Positions 61,909 through 64,000 of a DNA stretch of 64,000 nucleotides are shown piece after piece. Both the position numbers and the translations under genes were made by a program. The stretch is from CBDCVY01 sp965223245. GTDB taxonomy: Bacteria > Nitrospinota > Nitrospinia > Nitrospinales > Nitrospinaceae. The stretch covers positions 1,240,001 through 1,304,000 of the forward strand of contig CBDCVY010000013.1 of assembly GCA_965223245.1 (NCBI GenBank), read 5' to 3'. Under the pieces are notes generated by a model, which ran no database searches, was not told where the DNA came from, and saw only the letters and a program-made list of their open reading frames with translations. Positions within the stretch are counted from its first letter, which is position 1, and every line of letters begins with the position of its first letter.

Positions 61909-63309
61909 ATGGATAAAAAACATGTTGTCATAATTGGAGCAGGCCCTGGAGGTTATACGGCTGCTTTTTTAGCCGCAGATAAGGGTCTAAATGTCACACT
62001 CATAAATGAAGAAAAATCATTAGGAGGTGTGTGTTTGCAAAGAGGTTGCATTCCTTCTAAAGCCCTATTACACGCCGCAAAGTTGATAACTGATGCAAGA
62101 GATGCCAGTGAAATTGGTTTGGATTTTTCTTTACAGAATTTGAATTTAGATAAACTTAGAGATTGGAAAAACCAAGTTGTTCAAAAAATGACAGGTGGTT
62201 TAGCCCAACTTTGTAAACAACGTGGAATTAATTATGTTATCGGTCACGCTCAATTTGTGAATTCGAATGAATTAAAGGTTGTTGATGGCGAGACTTTCAA
62301 ATTTGATTATGCAATTATTGCAGTTGGTTCAGTCCCTCACATACCAGATTCTTTTAAAGATATCAGTCCTAAAATAATGGATTCAACATCTGCGCTGGAC
62401 TTGGAAGAAATACCAAAACGATTGTTGGTTGTTGGAGGAGGATACATTGGTTTGGAAATGGGAACAGTTTTTTCTTCTTTAGGTACTAAAGTTAGCGTCA
62501 TTGAAATGATGGATGGCCTGCTTCCAGGTGTGGATCAAGATTTAGTAAGAATTCTACAAGTCCGTTTGAAAAAAGAATTTGATTCAATTTTATTGAAATC
62601 AAAAGTCAGCGGCATCAAAGAAGTTAATAATGAATTAGAGGTTTCTATTGATACAAACTCCGGGAACGAAAAACAGAATTTTGAGCGTGTTTTAGTTTCT
62701 ATTGGAAGAGTGCCAAATAGTAGAAATTTGGGATTAGGAAAGACAAACGTTGAGGTGGATAAAAATGGATTCATTATTGTAGATAATAATTTGCAAACGA
62801 ACGAATCCTCCATTTTTGCAATTGGCGATGTGATTGGTGGAGCTATGTTAGCTCATAAAGCGGCTCATGAAGGGAAAAAAGTAGTTGAATTTCTTTTAGG
62901 TCACTCAGAAATATCCAATTCAAATACAATTCCTGCAGTAGTTTTCACTGATCCTGAAATTGCTTGGTGTGGGGTAACCGAAGACCAGGCTAAGGCTGAA
63001 AATCTAAGCTATACAATTGTAAAGTTCCCTTGGGGTGCATCGGGGCGTGCGACGGCCATGAGTAGGAATGATGGGCAAACAAAATTAATATTAGAGCGTG
63101 AAACAGGAATTGTTTTAGGTGTAGGGATTGTAGGAGTGGGTGCAGGAGAACTTATTTCTGAGGGAATTTTAGCCGTAGATAAAAGAATGACTGCTAAAGA
63201 TTTGGCTGAAAGAATTCATCCTCATCCAACTTTATCTGAAACCCTTATGGAAGCGGCAGAGGTTCATGAAGGGTTTCCCACTCATATATTTAAGCGACCT
63301 CGTCGTTAA
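61909..63309 (+). CDS. lpdA: Dihydrolipoamide dehydrogenase
   Basis: E3 of the 2-oxoacid dehydrogenase and glycine cleavage complexes; reoxidises dihydrolipoyl groups with FAD and NAD. 466 residues with VVIIGAGPGGYTAAFLAADKG (read as IGAGPGGYTAA), the redox disulphide in GGVCLQRGCIPSKALLHAA, the NAD site VGGGYIGLEMGTVFSSLG, SIFAIGDVIGG, and the catalytic His in HPHPTLSETLMEAA. Complete and normal. The 2-oxoacid dehydrogenase subunits are not in the window. It converges on the SPFH gene with 15 bases between. Confidence 0.95.
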   Translation: MDKKHVVIIGAGPGGYTAAFLAADKGLNVTLINEEKSLGGVCLQRGCIPSKALLHAAKLITDARDASEIGLDFSLQNLNLDKLRDWKNQVVQKMTGGLAQLCKQRGINYVIGHAQFVNSNELKVVDGETFKFDYAIIAVGSVPHIPDSFKDISPKIMDSTSALDLEEIPKRLLVVGGGYIGLEMGTVFSSLGTKVSVIEMMDGLLPGVDQDLVRILQVRLKKEFDSILLKSKVSGIKEVNNELEVSIDTNSGNEKQNFERVLVSIGRVPNSRNLGLGKTNVEVDKNGFIIVDNNLQTNESSIFAIGDVIGGAMLAHKAAHEGKKVVEFLLGHSEISNSNTIPAVVFTDPEIAWCGVTEDQAKAENLSYTIVKFPWGASGRATAMSRNDGQTKLILERETGIVLGVGIVGVGAGELISEGILAVDKRMTAKDLAERIHPHPTLSETLMEAAEVHEGFPTHIFKRPRR

Positions 63310-63324
63310 AAGATTATAATCCAT

Positions 63325-64000
63325 TTAAGTTGCGGGTTTGGTGTGAGTGAGCATGTCTTTGATGCCTCCGATAGAGCTCAAAATTCCGGTGGCTTCATAA
63401 GGTAGATATATTACTTTATTATCTTTTCCGGTAACCATTTCACCTAATGTTTCTATATAGCGGACTGCTATTAAATAATTTGCCGGATCTGTGTCAGCAT
63501 TTTTTAAAGAGGCCGTAATTTTTTCTATTGCTTCTGCTTCGGCTTGAGCAACTTTTATTCTTGCTTGAGCTTCCCCCTCTGCTTTTAATATGGCGGCTTG
63601 TTTTTCACCTTCAGCCCTATTAATTTCAGATTCCTTTACACCTTCTGCTTGGAGAATAGCTGCTCGCTTTTCACCCTCAGCTTCTAATATGGATGCACGA
63701 CGATCTCTCTCGGCTCGCATTTGTTTTTCCATGGCGTCCTGGATGTCTTTTGGCGGATTAATATCTTGTAATTCAACCCGATTAGTTTTCACACCCCATT
63801 TGTCCGTTGCTTCATCCAAAATGCCGCGTAATTTATTATTGATTGTATCTCGAGAAGCTAAACACTCATCCAAATCCAGTTCTCCAATGACATTTCTTAA
63901 AGTAGTTTGAGTGAGTTTTTCTAAAGCTTCCGGAAGGTTAAATATTTCGTAGACGGTTTTGAAAGGATCAATAATTTGAAAATACAATAGGGCATTAATT
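63325..64000 (-). CDS. SPFH/stomatin-like protein (5' end outside window)
   Basis: The last 225 codons of a gene that enters from the right edge. Before the first in-window TTG the frame stays open with residues INAL, so the start lies beyond 64000. The SPFH core reads LYFQIIDPFKTVYEIFNL, LRNVIGELDLDECLASRD and WGVKTNRVELQDINPP. It is followed by an Ala/Glu/Arg-rich coiled coil (AEGEKRAAILQAEG and similar repeats) and a short C-terminal tail. This is the stomatin/HflK-like organisation. Usually the neighbour is an NfeD-family protein gene, here outside the window. It organises membrane microdomains. Confidence 0.9.
   Translation of the reverse strand, partial: INALLYFQIIDPFKTVYEIFNLPEALEKLTQTTLRNVIGELDLDECLASRDTINNKLRGILDEATDKWGVKTNRVELQDINPPKDIQDAMEKQMRAERDRRASILEAEGEKRAAILQAEGVKESEINRAEGEKQAAILKAEGEAQARIKVAQAEAEAIEKITASLKNADTDPANYLIAVRYIETLGEMVTGKDNKVIYLPYEATGILSSIGGIKDMLTHTKPAT

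Noticed and set aside
1..64000. tRNA, rRNA, CRISPR, insertion sequences or prophage
   Set aside because: No T-loop-like tRNA signatures, no rRNA sequence, no spaced direct repeats and no transposase or phage genes were seen by eye; a covariance-model scan would be needed to exclude tRNAs fully.

Overview
This is an AT-rich, gene-dense bacterial chromosome segment with about 50 protein genes. The base composition, judged by eye, is clearly below half G+C. I see no rRNA, tRNA, insertion sequence, prophage or CRISPR array. Several features point to a free-living Gram-negative bacterium with respiratory c-type cytochromes: a multiheme c554-like cytochrome, a small membrane-anchored diheme protein, a lipoprotein SppA, a TolC-like outer-membrane protein, a TRAP transporter and a Tat-exported protein. 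An aquatic lineage such as Nitrospinota or a relative is my best guess, but nothing here settles it. TTG and GTG starts are common, and many starts lack a good Shine-Dalgarno sequence.

Layout. Positions 1-879 hold the start of a MoxR-type AAA ATPase (minus strand, cut by the window edge). Positions 1164-3826 hold a leucine-rich-repeat (LRR) protein and two related seven-bladed propeller proteins, all without signal peptides. Positions 4096-10627 are a complete, tightly packed trpEGDCFBA operon, preceded by a promoter and a terminator-like hairpin that ends at the trpE start. A family 2 glycosyltransferase follows, then an exported LRR / NHL-propeller / LRR cassette (11367-15320) that overlaps proA. 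Next come a site-2 protease, a long intergenic region with a candidate structured RNA (17881-18012), a TolC-like protein, dprA, topA and trmFO.

The minus-strand block 23769-33288 holds two tandem GAF-GspE/PilB ATPases and the topoisomerase IV pair parE-parC. Positions 33770-36685 form a Mrp/NBP35 iron-sulphur-carrier neighbourhood: mrp, a DUF971 protein, a PCP_red-domain protein and a second Mrp/NBP35 ATPase. The stretch between it and truA contains a candidate small transcription unit (promoter, short ORFs, strong terminator). Then come leuB and asd, a 759-residue coiled-coil protein built from an exact 31-residue repeat, and mtnP, hemL, eno, ftsB, an HU/IHF gene and queA.

The last third (48465-64000) holds the c554-like cytochrome, UDP-glucose dehydrogenase, a diheme protein, ridA, recO, ogt, a Tat-signal PHP phosphoesterase and a TRAP DctQM pair without DctP. 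It continues with a SUMF1-domain protein, an unknown helical protein, lipoprotein SppA, a REC-GAF-GAF-GGDEF diguanylate cyclase, a MOSC protein, an orphan protein, dihydrolipoamide dehydrogenase and a partial SPFH/stomatin protein.

Most of the window is housekeeping: tryptophan, proline, leucine and aspartate-family biosynthesis, DNA topology and uptake, tRNA modification, haem synthesis and glycolysis. The unusual parts are the repeat proteins around the trp operon, the 31-residue-repeat coiled coil, the two intergenic RNA candidates, the hairpin before trpE and the duplicated GAF-GspE ATPases.
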